In this document: positions 8,874-17,752 of the stretch, in pieces
Numbering within the stretch: position 1 is the stretch's first letter
How the letters are laid out: every line of letters starts with the position of its first letter
Assembly: GCF_014212495.1 (NCBI RefSeq)
Contig: NZ_JACKZC010000011.1
Span: forward strand, 62,001-126,000
Direction: 5' to 3'
DNA: 64,000 nucleotides
Source: Pontibacter sp. Tf4
GTDB taxonomy: Bacteria > Bacteroidota > Bacteroidia > Cytophagales > Hymenobacteraceae
Translations under genes and position numbers: made by a program
The notes under the pieces: generated by a model
Told to the model about the DNA's origin: nothing
What the model saw: the letters and a program-made list of their open reading frames with translations, nothing else
Databases searched by the model: none

Positions 8874-8910
8874 CAAAAAGCGGCGATAGGTTTTCCTGTC
8901 GCCGCTTTTG
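8874..8910. terminator. Bidirectional terminator between YoaK-type and DUF4142 genes
   Basis: Stem CAAAAAGCGGCGA / TCGCCGCTTTTG with a 12-nt loop, flanked by A and T runs, between the convergent genes ending at 8871 and 8930. Confidence 0.85.
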
Positions 8911-8929
8911 CTATAGTTGAGCTGTATGG

Positions 8930-9565
8930 TTAGTCTACTGTATCTTCAATGTCATCGGCCATTTGCTGATGGTTACGCAGGGTAGGAACTGTTTTGGTGG
9001 CAAAGGCTTTCACCGATGGGTTCTGGGCATTCTGGCTCTTGGCTTCGAACATCGCAATGTCCATTTTATGGGCTCTTTCCATAATGTCCATATACTTTTC
9101 GTCAAAGTCGTTGCCGGTATAGTTGTTCAGTTCATCCAGCATTTCCTGGTGCATCGGGTGCAGCGCCTGTGTTAGGGTCAGGCTCATTTGCGACGCTACG
9201 GTGTTCATTTCCTGTGAAGCCTGAGTATGGTGCTCCACCATCATTTTGGCATAATCCTTTACTTTCTGGTCGGTAGCGCGCTGCTGGGCTATGTTGCCGG
9301 CCTGTACCTCAAAGGCATTGCTGCTTGCCGCTGTCGACATAAAAGTGGCATCATCTAGGTTGGTTACAGAACTTACGTCTACATCAGTATCAGTTCTGCC
9401 TGTTACAGCTGTTCCGGTTCCTACCACACCCAGTTCCTGATCTGTAGTGGTGGTATCTGTGGTGGTAGCCATATCAGTGGTCGTATCCGTTGTCGTGTCG
9501 GAACTGGTGCAGGCTGATCCTGCAACTAAGGCGCCGGCAGCGAATAAGAAGAATAGTTTTTTCAT
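8930..9565 (-). CDS. DUF4142 lipoprotein with Thr-rich linker
   Basis: 211 residues. Lipoprotein signal with lipobox VAGSAC (Cys at about 19), so it should be lipid-anchored in the periplasm. Residues 20-45 are a low-complexity Thr/Asp linker with repeated TTTDTTT units. Residues about 75-210 form the DUF4142 four-helix, ferritin-like bundle: FMSTAASSNAFEVQAG, AKMMVEHHTQASQEM, LTQALHPMHQEMLDEL and MAHKMDI-like segments. The His/Glu pattern resembles a metal- or haem-binding bundle, but no function is established. Single gene sharing a terminator with its neighbour. Confidence 0.9.
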   Translation of the reverse strand: MKKLFFLFAAGALVAGSACTSSDTTTDTTTDMATTTDTTTTDQELGVVGTGTAVTGRTDTDVDVSSVTNLDDATFMSTAASSNAFEVQAGNIAQQRATDQKVKDYAKMMVEHHTQASQEMNTVASQMSLTLTQALHPMHQEMLDELNNYTGNDFDEKYMDIMERAHKMDIAMFEAKSQNAQNPSVKAFATKTVPTLRNHQQMADDIEDTVD

Positions 9566-9696
9566 AGCTTTTTATTAATATGTTAAAATTCAGCTAATTA
9601 TACGGAAGGGGGGTGCAGTAGTTCAGCAGGGGATAATATGGTGTGCTATAGTTGATTTCTACATACAGCTTTACGGACTACATTTTGTATTCACGT

Positions 9697-9713
9697 CAGC
9701 TGAAAGCTTGTGG
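9697..9713. repeat. REP-like half palindrome 3' of the RAYT gene
   Basis: AGCTGAAAGCT core with a GTGG-type tail, the same core as in the array at 10311-10433. It lies just beyond the stop codon of the transposase gene, so the gene is bracketed by its palindromes. Confidence 0.6.
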
Positions 9714-9719
9714 CAGGGA

Positions 9720-10268
9720 TTACTCAATTAATATTATATCAACCAAGCCTTTGTTCCCTGTATAATCTCTGGCGCTACTATAAAGGTATTCCCACGGCTC
9801 TTCCACAAAACCGGCTTCAACAGGGTTTTGGTGCAGGTAGTCAAGGCGCTGCTCCATCATCTGGTTGCTGGATAGCTCGATAGGGTGGTTATGATGTTGC
9901 CAGAACTGAAATTTCTCAATACTTGGATTCTTACTGCCAGCTCTCTGAAACATCCACAGCATCCATTCTTTACGACTTTCCTGGTTATGCTCTTCTATCA
10001 TTTGGAGTATGGCTTTGGCCGTATGCCGTTTCATGTCCCGAAGTATAGCTTCTATTGGCTCTTTATTGCTGCCTATAATGAGATGTACATGGCTCGGCAT
10101 AATGCACCAGGCGTAAACCTCCAGCCCTTTGTGCCTGATGCAATACTGTAAGCTTTCCACCACCACGTCTTTATATTCCCGACGCACAAACACATCTATC
10201 CAATTCACTACAGCAAACGATACAAAGTATAGCTTCGATTGATCCCGGATTTTGTAGTTGCGACTCAT
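9720..10268 (-). CDS. REP-associated tyrosine transposase (RAYT)
   Basis: 182 residues from the ATG at 10268; a longer reading to 10340 would translate part of the palindromic repeat and is rejected. Y1 transposase fold of the IS200/IS605 type: the HUH motif is HVHLI in MPSHVHLIIGSNKEP, and the catalytic Tyr is in LDYLHQNPVEAGFV. The basic N-terminus (MSRNYKIRDQSKLYFVSF) is typical of Bacteroidota RAYTs. These single-copy domesticated transposases bind and cut REP palindromes as single-stranded DNA. Cognate palindromes lie directly upstream (10311-10433) and one half-copy downstream. Reading frame is intact, so the protein is probably functional. Confidence 0.92.
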   Translation of the reverse strand: MSRNYKIRDQSKLYFVSFAVVNWIDVFVRREYKDVVVESLQYCIRHKGLEVYAWCIMPSHVHLIIGSNKEPIEAILRDMKRHTAKAILQMIEEHNQESRKEWMLWMFQRAGSKNPSIEKFQFWQHHNHPIELSSNQMMEQRLDYLHQNPVEAGFVEEPWEYLYSSARDYTGNKGLVDIILIE

Positions 10269-10310
10269 AGGTTTCTTAACTGAACAGCAGAAAGTATAGT
10301 TACAACTCCT

Positions 10311-10433
10311 ACCGCGAGCTTTCAGCTCGTGGTTGTACATGAGGCAAGCTTTCAGCTTGCGAAAAATATAAAGTGTGGTTTACCCCAGCTGAAAGCTGGC
10401 CCAATACATTACCACGAGCTGAAAGCTCGCGGT
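10311..10433. repeat. Four-palindrome REP array of the RAYT gene
   Basis: Four AGCT-(TTC/GAA)-AGCT hairpins: 10311-10333, 10344-10360, 10385-10399 and 10411-10433. The outer pair are exact inverted copies over 23 bp; the inner pair are shorter relatives (GCAAGCT-TTC-AGCTTGC and CCAGCT-GAA-AGCTGG). The head-to-tail inverted arrangement resembles a BIME. It sits between ClpB and the RAYT start. Confidence 0.9.
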
Positions 10434-10443
10434 AGTAAAATAC

Positions 10444-10472
10444 AAAAGCCCCACCAAAGGGTGAGGCTTTTT
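10444..10472 (-). terminator. clpB terminator
   Basis: Minus-strand hairpin AAAGCCTCACC / GGTGGGGCTTT with one G-T pair and a short loop, followed by a T run, just after the clpB stop codon. Confidence 0.75.
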
Positions 10473-10499
10473 GCTAAACTAAACTTTAAAACTTAAAAC

Positions 10500-13118
10500 T
10501 TACTCTCCAGTCGGGATTTCTACATCCACATTGTTAAAGCGGATGCGGCCATTTTCCAGCACGGCTTCCACTACAGAATCCTTGCTTATAGTTCCGGCCA
10601 GTATCTCTTTCGATAGTTCGTTCAATACCTGGCGTTGCAGCACACGCTTCAGTGGTCGGGCACCAAACTGCGGATCGTAGCCTTGCTCGCCCAGGTAATC
10701 CAGCACTTCGTCTGTCGCAATCAGGCGGATACCAGCTTCGTCCAGACGATCCTGAATGTGACCAAACTGTATCTGTACGATCTTGCGGATATCGCCACGG
10801 CTCAGCGGACGGAACATTACCAGCTCATCAATTCGGTTCAGGAACTCAGGTCGTACCGATTTCTTCAGCAGCTCGAAAACTTCATCCTTTGTGCGCTCAA
10901 TCACTTCGTCGTGGTTAAATTCATCCATCAACTCAAAATTGCTCTGGATAATGTGCGAACCAATGTTAGACGTCATGATGATGATCGTGTTCTTGAAGTT
11001 CACCACACGGCCTTTGCTGTCAGTCAGTCGGCCATCATCCAGCACCTGCAACAGGATGTTGAACACATCCGGGTGCGCTTTCTCGATCTCATCCAGCAGC
11101 ACTACAGAGTATGGCTTGCGGCGCACGGCTTCTGTCAGCTGTCCGCCTTCGTCATACCCAACATAGCCCGGAGGCGCACCGATCATACGGCTCACGGCGT
11201 GGCGCTCCTGGTACTCACTCATATCAATACGCACCATCGCATTTTCGTCGTTGAACAGGTAATCGGCCAGCGCTTTGGCAAGTTCGGTTTTACCCACACC
11301 CGTTGTACCTAAAAAGATGAACGAGCCGATCGGGCGTTTCGGGTCCTGCATACCAGCGCGGCTGCGGCGCACGGCATCAGAGATGGCCTCGATGGCTTCT
11401 TCCTGACCAGCTACGCGCTTGCCCAGTTCTTCTTCCAGATGCAACAGCTTCTCGCGGTCCGATTGCAGCATTTTGCTTACCGGTACGCCGGTCCACTTGG
11501 CAACTACTTCAGCAATATCTTCAGAAGTAACTTCCTCCTTCAGCATCGGGTTTTCGCCCTGCATCTGGCGTACCTGCTCCTGCAGTTCTTTCAGTTTCGC
11601 TTCTGCTTCCTGTATCTTACCGTAACGCAACTCTGCGACGCGGCCATAGTCACCACTGCGCTCGGCCTGCTCGGCTTCCAGCTTATAGTTCTCTATGTTC
11701 TCTTTCTCTTTCTGGATGCCCTCAATGATCTGTTTTTCGTTCTGCCACTTGGCTTTCAGGTCATCGCGCTTGGTTGATAGCTCTGCAATCTCTTTAGAAA
11801 GTATAGTTTCCTTGTCCTTGTCGTTCTCCCGACGGATGGCTTCGCGCTCAATCTCCAGCTGCATAATGCGGCGCTGAATTTCGTCCAGTTCTACCGGCAG
11901 CGAGTCTATCTCGATTCGTAGTTTGGCAGCCGCTTCGTCCATCAGGTCAATGGCCTTGTCTGGTAAAAAGCGGTCGGAAATGTAGCGGCTCGATAGCTCC
12001 ACTGCAGCAATAATGGCATCGTCTTTAATGCGCACCCCGTGGTGTACCTCGTATTTTTCCTTGATACCACGGAGGATAGAAATGGCATCCTGCACGCTTG
12101 GTTCATCCACCATCACCGCCTGGAAGCGTCGCTCCAGTGCTTTATCTTTTTCGATATACTTCTGATATTCTTTCAGGGTAGTAGCACCAATGGCATGTAG
12201 CTCACCACGCGCCAACGCTGGTTTTAGTAAGTTAGCAGCATCCATCGCGCTCTCGCCACCGGCACCGGCGCCAATAAGGGTATGGATCTCGTCGATGAAC
12301 AGGACAATGTCGCCTTCCGCATCCACTACTTCCTTGATAACCGCTTTCAGTCGCTCTTCGAACTCGCCCTTATACTTGGCACCTGCCACGAGCAAGCCCA
12401 TGTCCAGGCTCATCAGGGTCTTGTTCTTCAGGTTTTCCGGCACGTCTCCACTCACAATACGCTGGGCAAGGCCTTCAACTATAGCTGTTTTACCTACACC
12501 AGGCTCACCCAGCAGAACCGGGTTGTTCTTAGTACGGCGACTCAATATCTGCAGCACACGGCGTATCTCTTCGTCGCGGCCAATTACTGGATCTATCTTA
12601 CCCGAGCGGGCCATTTCGTTCAGGTCGCGGGCATAGCGCTTCAGGGAATTATATTTTGCTTCGGCGTTCTGGTCCGTAACTTTGGCACCACCGCGCAATT
12701 CTTTAATGGCTTTTTTAAGGTCTTTCTCATTAAATCCAACATCCTTCATCAAACCTGCCACGCGGTCGCGGCCAGCCAGAATGCCCAGCAGCATATGCTC
12801 GATGGCTACATACTCGTCGCCAAATTCCTTCAGGTAAGAAGTTGCTTTCTGCAGCGCTGCATTGGCATCATTGGCCAGATACGGGCTGCCGCCGCTCACT
12901 TTCGGGTAACCGGCCACAATCTCGTCGAGCTTGGTGTGCAGGATGTTGCCGTTGATGTTCAGTTTCTGGAGCAGGAAGTTGGTCACGTTCTCGTCTGTCT
13001 CCAGTATTGCTTTTAAAATATGCCCGGTTTCGATAGCCTGCTGCTGGTTGCCGCCTGCTATCTCGGTTGCCTTCTGTATAGCTTCCTGGGCTTTGATGGT
13101 ATAGTTATTAAAGTTCAT
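10500..13118 (-). CDS. clpB: ATP-dependent disaggregase ClpB
   Basis: 872 residues, full length for ClpB/Hsp104. It threads aggregated proteins through a hexameric ring together with DnaK in the cytosol. Two Clp-N repeats occupy residues 1-150 ([17 protein letters not shown]). AAA+ module 1 has Walker [17 protein letters not shown] (about 205) and Walker [15 protein letters not shown]. The coiled-coil M domain spans roughly 410-530, and its presence separates ClpB from ClpA/ClpC. AAA+ module 2 has [14 protein letters not shown] (about 605) and [16 protein letters not shown], and a D2-small domain ends the protein. Single gene with its own terminator; no CIRCE-type heat-shock operator is visible in the 299 bp upstream. 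Confidence 0.98.
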   Translation of the reverse strand: MNFNNYTIKAQEAIQKATEIAGGNQQQAIETGHILKAILETDENVTNFLLQKLNINGNILHTKLDEIVAGYPKVSGGSPYLANDANAALQKATSYLKEFGDEYVAIEHMLLGILAGRDRVAGLMKDVGFNEKDLKKAIKELRGGAKVTDQNAEAKYNSLKRYARDLNEMARSGKIDPVIGRDEEIRRVLQILSRRTKNNPVLLGEPGVGKTAIVEGLAQRIVSGDVPENLKNKTLMSLDMGLLVAGAKYKGEFEERLKAVIKEVVDAEGDIVLFIDEIHTLIGAGAGGESAMDAANLLKPALARGELHAIGATTLKEYQKYIEKDKALERRFQAVMVDEPSVQDAISILRGIKEKYEVHHGVRIKDDAIIAAVELSSRYISDRFLPDKAIDLMDEAAAKLRIEIDSLPVELDEIQRRIMQLEIEREAIRRENDKDKETILSKEIAELSTKRDDLKAKWQNEKQIIEGIQKEKENIENYKLEAEQAERSGDYGRVAELRYGKIQEAEAKLKELQEQVRQMQGENPMLKEEVTSEDIAEVVAKWTGVPVSKMLQSDREKLLHLEEELGKRVAGQEEAIEAISDAVRRSRAGMQDPKRPIGSFIFLGTTGVGKTELAKALADYLFNDENAMVRIDMSEYQERHAVSRMIGAPPGYVGYDEGGQLTEAVRRKPYSVVLLDEIEKAHPDVFNILLQVLDDGRLTDSKGRVVNFKNTIIIMTSNIGSHIIQSNFELMDEFNHDEVIERTKDEVFELLKKSVRPEFLNRIDELVMFRPLSRGDIRKIVQIQFGHIQDRLDEAGIRLIATDEVLDYLGEQGYDPQFGARPLKRVLQRQVLNELSKEILAGTISKDSVVEAVLENGRIRFNNVDVEIPTGE

Positions 13119-13417
13119 ATCGTATTGCCTGTTTTCCTATAGTTATAGTTCTACGAGCTACACAGCAAAGGATACACCAATGGTATTATGGTAGGATTTT
13201 ACTGAAATTATGGCAGATAAATTTTATAAGGTTTTACACTATCCAGACAAATTGACCGGTTAACTGAGGTGCATTATAGTCTATAGTTTAGAAGTAAGTT
13301 TTTGGGGACGAACTATTTACTGAAGCACAGTTTATACTGAGTGAACTATAGAACAAAGCGCTACCCCGATAGTAAAAATAGAAATGAAGGTGATGTTTAA
13401 CTGATCATTTTAAAACT

Positions 13418-13795
13418 ATGGAAAAAAGCACCTTAGATGCGAAAGCTGAAGTAAAGAACTTTGGTTCTCCGGACGAAGTCAGAAACTTTCCGAAAGGGAA
13501 ACTGGAACTAATTAAAGTGGGTGGTGCTATAGTTGGCAAAGCTACCTTAGAGCCCGGTTGGAGATGGTCCGAATCCGTAAAACCTATCGCGAAAACAGAC
13601 AGCTGCGAGGCGGCGCACTTTCAGTATCATATAGCTGGCGTGCTGCGGGTCCGAATGGACGATGGTACTGAGTTTGACTGTAAACCTGGCGATGTATCGA
13701 CACTACCCCCGGGACACGATGCCTGGGTTGTGGGAGATGAACCTGCTGTTATAGTTGATTTTCAGGGGATGGCGGATTATGCCAGATCGCATTAA
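13418..13795 (+). CDS. Small single-domain cupin protein
   Basis: 125 residues, cytosolic. One beta-barrel cupin: ATLEPGWRWSESVKPIA gives the first half and the segment from FQYHIAGVLRVRMDDGTEF to CKPGDVSTLPPGHDAWVVGDEP gives the conserved G(X)5PXG-like second motif with its His. The His content (AAHFQYH, GHDAW) could bind one metal, but the classical HxHxxxxE set is incomplete, so it may be a sensor or a non-enzymatic cupin. Single gene; no operon partner. Confidence 0.82.
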   Translation: MEKSTLDAKAEVKNFGSPDEVRNFPKGKLELIKVGGAIVGKATLEPGWRWSESVKPIAKTDSCEAAHFQYHIAGVLRVRMDDGTEFDCKPGDVSTLPPGHDAWVVGDEPAVIVDFQGMADYARSH

Positions 13796-13894
13796 CTCAG
13801 GCTTTTGTTTTATTCTCTTTACACTTTCCTGGCTACAGTCATTTGATTTTGGTCAGCCATGTGCGACCCGAGTGCATTTGCTATAGTTGCATAA

Positions 13895-13922
13895 TAACAA
13901 AAGGCAACCTCCTGGCTGCCTT
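13895..13922 (-). terminator. Terminator of the YceI/porin operon
   Basis: Hairpin AAGGCA-ACC / GG-C-TGCCTT with a TTTTGTTAT tail on the minus strand, downstream of the gene ending at 13950. Confidence 0.6.
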
Positions 13923-13949
13923 CTGCTTTACAAACTAATATAACCTGCT

Positions 13950-14510
13950 TTAATCTTCTACTTCAAGCTCTACGGTTACCCGTAGCTCATCTTCTACTTT
14001 AAACAAACCGCCCATTTTCTTTGGTGTGGCTAAGCCTATCTCAGAGAAATTCAGGCAGATGTTACTTCTCAGCTTATGTACCCCTTTTATGGTGCATGAG
14101 GTAAAGTTCACATTCTGCAGCGGTATTGTTTTGCCTCCCACCATCAGGTTCAGATCGCCTTTGTATCCTTTGGCCTCACGCTTCAGGTAAACCACTTCTA
14201 TTCTGGTGTAGGGGTGCTGGCTTACGTTCAGCGCTTTTGCAAAGTCCTTGTTCAGGAGCACGTTGCCACAGTCGAATTCTTTAACAGGTATGGCCAGTTT
14301 CAGCCTGTCTACCCGCGGAATCTGCCTGTTAAGTAAAAGTGTATCTTTCTGGGAGCTGCTGCTGGTGTACGCACAGTTTATAGTACCCAGTGTCGTGCCT
14401 GCTGCTACGGTTATCTTATTTCCCGTGATCACAACAAACTCTTTTTTCTCAGGCAGTACCATTGTACTCAGCATGGATACAGCAACCAGAAAGATACGAA
14501 CAGGTAACAT
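13950..14510 (-). CDS. YceI-like exported protein, third gene of operon
   Basis: 186 residues with an N-terminal hydrophobic signal (LPVRIFLVAVSMLSTMVL). The body is a beta-rich lipocalin-like domain resembling YceI: a length of about 165 mature residues, KLAIPVKEFDCGNVLLNKDFAKAL (the F-x-S-G-N-xxxD segment of YceI) and LNLMVGGKTIPLQNVNFTS. YceI proteins bind long-chain isoprenoid or fatty lipids in the periplasm; this divergent copy has two or three Cys that could form a disulfide. It starts 11 bp after the porin-like gene ends, so the two are surely co-transcribed. Confidence 0.75.
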   Translation of the reverse strand: MLPVRIFLVAVSMLSTMVLPEKKEFVVITGNKITVAAGTTLGTINCAYTSSSSQKDTLLLNRQIPRVDRLKLAIPVKEFDCGNVLLNKDFAKALNVSQHPYTRIEVVYLKREAKGYKGDLNLMVGGKTIPLQNVNFTSCTIKGVHKLRSNICLNFSEIGLATPKKMGGLFKVEDELRVTVELEVED

Positions 14511-14521
14511 GGTTTTAAGTG

Positions 14522-15877
14522 TTAGAAAGATATGGCACCTTCGATCATGAAGCCATCAAACTCACCGCCGTGGCGGATATCAGAAGGAGCGAACCCTTTG
14601 TACTGTTGTTTTACATACTCAGCTTTGGTAACTATATTCTTGGTTACAAACCAGCCACCGCCTACCTGCACTCTGCTCAGGGTTACATCGTTGTTTGGTA
14701 CATTCGGAGAAGCTGCCAGTGGTGCAAGGCGTCCTTCTACCACGTTGTAGCGTCCGGCTACGTACAGGTTCTCGTTGTTACCGAAGCGGTATACTACGTC
14801 TGTGCCCAGTTGCTTCCAGGTGCGGTCTGTTGGTTCGTCGTTCGCACCTAATCTGCCTTTACCTTTTGCCTGCTCAAAGTTACCGAAGAGCTCCAGGCCG
14901 CGGAATTTCACGAATGGGTTGATAACCATGGCTGTGATGCTGTTGGTAAGGCCCGGGTTAATGTTACCTGAGGTGAAGTGTGTAGCAGGTGTTACTGCAG
15001 TACCGCTTGCCACCTTAGCAGGGTCCATTACCAGGAAGTAACGTGAGCCGGCACGGTCGCCACCGTAGAGTGTGTTTCTAACAGATCCTGAAGTTGTATA
15101 CACAGAGCCTGTTAATCTTAGTCTCAGGTCATCGTTTACCTGGCTGTCGTAGCCTAATTTACCTATGTAAGAAGGTTTGCGCTGGCCAGGGCTTTGGATA
15201 CCACCTTGTATCTCGCCACCTGTTACGGAGCCTACTGCCAGGAAGCCTTTGTACTGGTAGATCAATTCTGCACCGATCTCGGTTGTGAAGGCATCCATGA
15301 TGTAGTTACCAACAAACGGGTTCTGCAGGGCGTGGGCGTTATCTGTTCTGCGGAAGTGGGCATCGCCATAGTTTATTTCCATGTGGCCTACTTTTACAGT
15401 CAGGTTTTCCATCAGTTTATCTACCAGCGGGCTGTTCAGGAACTCAGCTTTATCAACCTGTATGTAACCACCTTTTACCCAAGCCTCAGAGTGGTGTCTG
15501 GATGACAGGTAAGTAACCAGGTTCAGTCGGATACCATCGGCAAGCGCTACATCCAGGTTAAGGTTGGCAGAGGCCAGGTTAAAGCCGTTCTCGATCGGCA
15601 TCAGCTGGTTAAGGTTTACCTCAGAGCCGTTTTGCTGCTGCATGATGGCTGTTGCCGAGTTTTTGTGCTGCAAGCCCTGGAACTGCTGTGCAAAGCCGCC
15701 GCCCAGTCTCACTTTTATGCCCTCGAAAGGAATGGTGTCCTTTTTAGATGTCTCGAATATGTTCAGACCTCTTTTATCATAAGGTCGGGCGTAAGGCAGG
15801 TCAGATAAGGTGATCTGCGCAAAGCTGCTAATGCTTATCCCAAGCAACAGGCCCAGTGAAAGTGTAATCTTTTTCAT
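14522..15877 (-). CDS. Outer-membrane beta-barrel (porin-like) protein
   Basis: 451 residues. Signal peptide residues 1-20 (ends SSFAQ). The body is made of alternating hydrophobic/polar beta strands with aromatic girdles (LRLNLVTYLSSRHH, LTVKVGHMEINYGDAHF, LFGNFEQAKGKG, LYVAGRYNVVEG) and it ends in phenylalanine after FMIEGAISF, the usual beta-barrel C-terminal signal. It resembles phosphate-selective or general porins of Bacteroidota, but substrate cannot be read from sequence. Middle gene of an apparent operon, between YceI (22 bp upstream) and a YceI-like gene (11 bp downstream). Confidence 0.78.
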   Translation of the reverse strand: MKKITLSLGLLLGISISSFAQITLSDLPYARPYDKRGLNIFETSKKDTIPFEGIKVRLGGGFAQQFQGLQHKNSATAIMQQQNGSEVNLNQLMPIENGFNLASANLNLDVALADGIRLNLVTYLSSRHHSEAWVKGGYIQVDKAEFLNSPLVDKLMENLTVKVGHMEINYGDAHFRRTDNAHALQNPFVGNYIMDAFTTEIGAELIYQYKGFLAVGSVTGGEIQGGIQSPGQRKPSYIGKLGYDSQVNDDLRLRLTGSVYTTSGSVRNTLYGGDRAGSRYFLVMDPAKVASGTAVTPATHFTSGNINPGLTNSITAMVINPFVKFRGLELFGNFEQAKGKGRLGANDEPTDRTWKQLGTDVVYRFGNNENLYVAGRYNVVEGRLAPLAASPNVPNNDVTLSRVQVGGGWFVTKNIVTKAEYVKQQYKGFAPSDIRHGGEFDGFMIEGAISF

Positions 15878-15899
15878 GATGGTTGGTATTTAAGTTCTT

Positions 15900-16499
15900 T
15901 TAATTTTTTGAGTAAGATGATGTTTGCTGGAAGCCTGCCTTGAAGCTCAGTTTAAGCTCGTTGCCGGTTTTTACAGTGCCTAAAAGGGCTGTTGGTGGTT
16001 TAATTCCGAAATCTGTGAATTTGATGTTTGCTTCGCCTGCCATCTGTACCACTCCGGCTTTGGTGCTTGTTTCCACGTTAAAGGTTACAGGCTTTGTAGC
16101 GCCGGCTATAGTTAAGTTGCCAACTACTAAGGCGCGGTTATTATCCAGCGCGCGGAAAGAGGTCATGGTAAACACGATGTCGGTGTATTTGTTAGCTTTC
16201 AGCGACTCGTAGGCAAGGGCATCCATTTTGTCGGTGCCGCTTTTAATAGACTGGGTCTTCAGAGTTACAGAAGCTGACTTTACGTTTTTAAGCGTGTTGC
16301 CTTCCAGTATCATTTCGGCTTTACCCTGAGCTTGCGCAGAAGTCATTTCCCAGTCGTGCAGGGTAGAGGTGCCCTTTACTTTTAGTTCAGGCTTGCCGGC
16401 CAGTTTGTACTGGTCCTGGGCCAGAAGCGTGTTGCCAAAACTTAGCCCCAATAGGAGGCCAAACATGCTCAGCAGTTTTATGGTGTTAAAAGTTCTCAT
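15900..16499 (-). CDS. YceI-family periplasmic lipid-binding protein
   Basis: 199 residues from the ATG at 16499 (a Met four codons upstream is in frame but spoils the signal peptide). Signal residues 1-27 end in TLLAQ. YceI hallmarks are LKVKGTSTLHDWEMTSAQAQGKAEM (the TSTLHDW motif near 37-43), SVTLKTQSIKSGTDKMDALAYESLKANKYTDIVF, LTIAGATKPVTF and ANIKFTDFGIKPPTALLG. The beta-barrel holds polyisoprenoid or fatty lipid in relatives. First gene of a three-gene operon with a porin-like barrel and a divergent YceI. About 360 bp of regulatory DNA precedes it. Confidence 0.93.
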   Translation of the reverse strand: MRTFNTIKLLSMFGLLLGLSFGNTLLAQDQYKLAGKPELKVKGTSTLHDWEMTSAQAQGKAEMILEGNTLKNVKSASVTLKTQSIKSGTDKMDALAYESLKANKYTDIVFTMTSFRALDNNRALVVGNLTIAGATKPVTFNVETSTKAGVVQMAGEANIKFTDFGIKPPTALLGTVKTGNELKLSFKAGFQQTSSYSKN

Positions 16500-16867
16500 G
16501 ATACAAAGCATTAAAGGTTATTACTGTTTGATTGATTTCTATAATGCAAAGCTATAGCAGGCCGCCTCGGTAGAGTATGACGTTGCGCAGTTAAAGAGAT
16601 GACTCTCGTTAGCATAAAAGATGACGAAAGGCAGTATTACCTATCAAAATTGGTTTATAGCGATATTATAGTTGTACCGGCGCGGCCAGCCCATGAGCAG
16701 AAAGACAGCACACAGGCGGAAAGAGAAAGGAAAAACTATAGTTGAGGAAGAAGGATTATATCTGTGTGGCCGGGCGGAGGGGGGCGGTTCTGCCTGATGA
16801 AATTAAGCGATAGGCTAACTATAGTTAGGAGACAACTATAGTTTATAAAGAGAATGAGAGAACTGTG
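16500..16867. promoter_or_regulatory. Gene-free region upstream of the YceI operon
   Basis: No coding sequence seen. It must carry the promoter of the YceI operon and the end region of endonuclease V transcription. It holds a dense cluster of the iterated palindrome (exact copies at 16734, 16817 and 16834) and a purine-rich tract (16731-16790). Confidence 0.55.
16734..16843. repeat. Cluster of three exact AACTATAGTT palindromes
   Basis: Exact 10-bp palindromes at 16734-16743, 16817-16826 and 16834-16843. The last two are only 7 bp apart. This is the densest exact cluster found of the window-wide iterated motif. Confidence 0.9.
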
Positions 16868-17554
16868 TTATACAGCATCGCTTTTGAAAACGGCAGCATA
16901 ATGGTCTGCCAGGCGGGTAGGTTCGGGTAGTTTGTGTTTTATGGCGCAGGCCATGGCTATAGTGGTGGCTGTTGCAAGGTCCATCAGGTGGCCCGCCGAT
17001 ACAAATACCGGTTTCACGTTATCTTTTGTCCGTAGCACATTGGCAATGATCTCATCTTTATAGATCAGGGGCGAGACCGAACCTTTTATAGTATCCGGTT
17101 CTTTGTATTTGCCTACGAGCACTTTTTTAGCCACACCCATAGTTGGTTTGTTAAGATGGATGCCTACGTGCGTGGCGATGCCCAGGCGGCGCGGGTGCGA
17201 AATACCGTGCCCATCTACCATGATCAGGTCAGGTTTCTGCTGTAGTTTTTCATACGCTTTCAGCAGGTTGGGCGCCTCCCGGAAGGCCAGGAAACCGGGA
17301 ATGTAAGGCAACTCAACAGCTCCTACATGGTATACCTTCTCTATCAGCTCTAGTCCAGGATAGGTTAAAAGCACAAAAGCCGAGAGTATTCTGTCTTCCC
17401 CTATAAAAGAAGAGTCGCAGCCGGCAATCAGTTTCAGGTCAAAGTCCGGTTTCTGAAGTATAACACGCGCCTGCATTTCACGCTGCTGCTCGGTTAGCCG
17501 CGCAAGTATAGCCGGGTCAGGAGCGGGATAATCGAAGCGTCGGTAGTAGGACAT
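16868..17554 (-). CDS. nfi: Endonuclease V (deoxyinosine 3' endonuclease)
   Basis: 228 residues, normal family length. It nicks DNA at the second phosphodiester bond 3' to deoxyinosine, starting repair of deaminated adenine; cytosolic and magnesium-dependent. The catalytic triad region is visible: Asp in IAGCDSSFIGEDR (near 45), Glu in PYIPGFLAFREAP (near 92) and Asp in LIMVDGHGISHPRRLGIATHVG (near 113). The wedge motif PYIP is intact. The C-terminal GHLMDLATATTIAM with its conserved His and Asp is also present. Monocistronic on the minus strand; its start is followed upstream by a repeat element (17563-17752). Confidence 0.96.
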   Translation of the reverse strand: MSYYRRFDYPAPDPAILARLTEQQREMQARVILQKPDFDLKLIAGCDSSFIGEDRILSAFVLLTYPGLELIEKVYHVGAVELPYIPGFLAFREAPNLLKAYEKLQQKPDLIMVDGHGISHPRRLGIATHVGIHLNKPTMGVAKKVLVGKYKEPDTIKGSVSPLIYKDEIIANVLRTKDNVKPVFVSAGHLMDLATATTIAMACAIKHKLPEPTRLADHYAAVFKSDAV

Positions 17555-17562
17555 GGGTTAAG

Positions 17563-17752
17563 TTAGAAAGTTTGGAAGTTGAGAAGTTAGAAAGTTGAGT
17601 TAGGTTAATGAGTGAACAACGTTATTGGTTGCTTCTCTTACGAGGATCAAGACAAAAAGCTGCCAAACTGAATTTTCCAGACTTTTGAACTCTCGAACTC
17701 CTAAACTCCTCAAACTTCTAAACTTTCTAACTTCTCAACTTCCCAACTTCCC
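17563..17752. repeat. Gene-less inverted-repeat element
   Basis: Exact 23-bp inverted repeats at 17574-17596 and 17721-17743, built from AAGTTGAGAAGTTAG-type units and embedded in longer imperfect arms, enclose about 124 bp with no ORF. The right arm also contains ACTCCTAAACTCC, which matches the arms that flank the four-helix-bundle gene at 54601-55081. It separates endonuclease V from the lipoprotein gene ending at 17753. Confidence 0.75.

Noticed and set aside
10269..10340. N-terminal extension of the RAYT gene
   Set aside because: It would translate part of a REP hairpin; the downstream ATG fits the family start.
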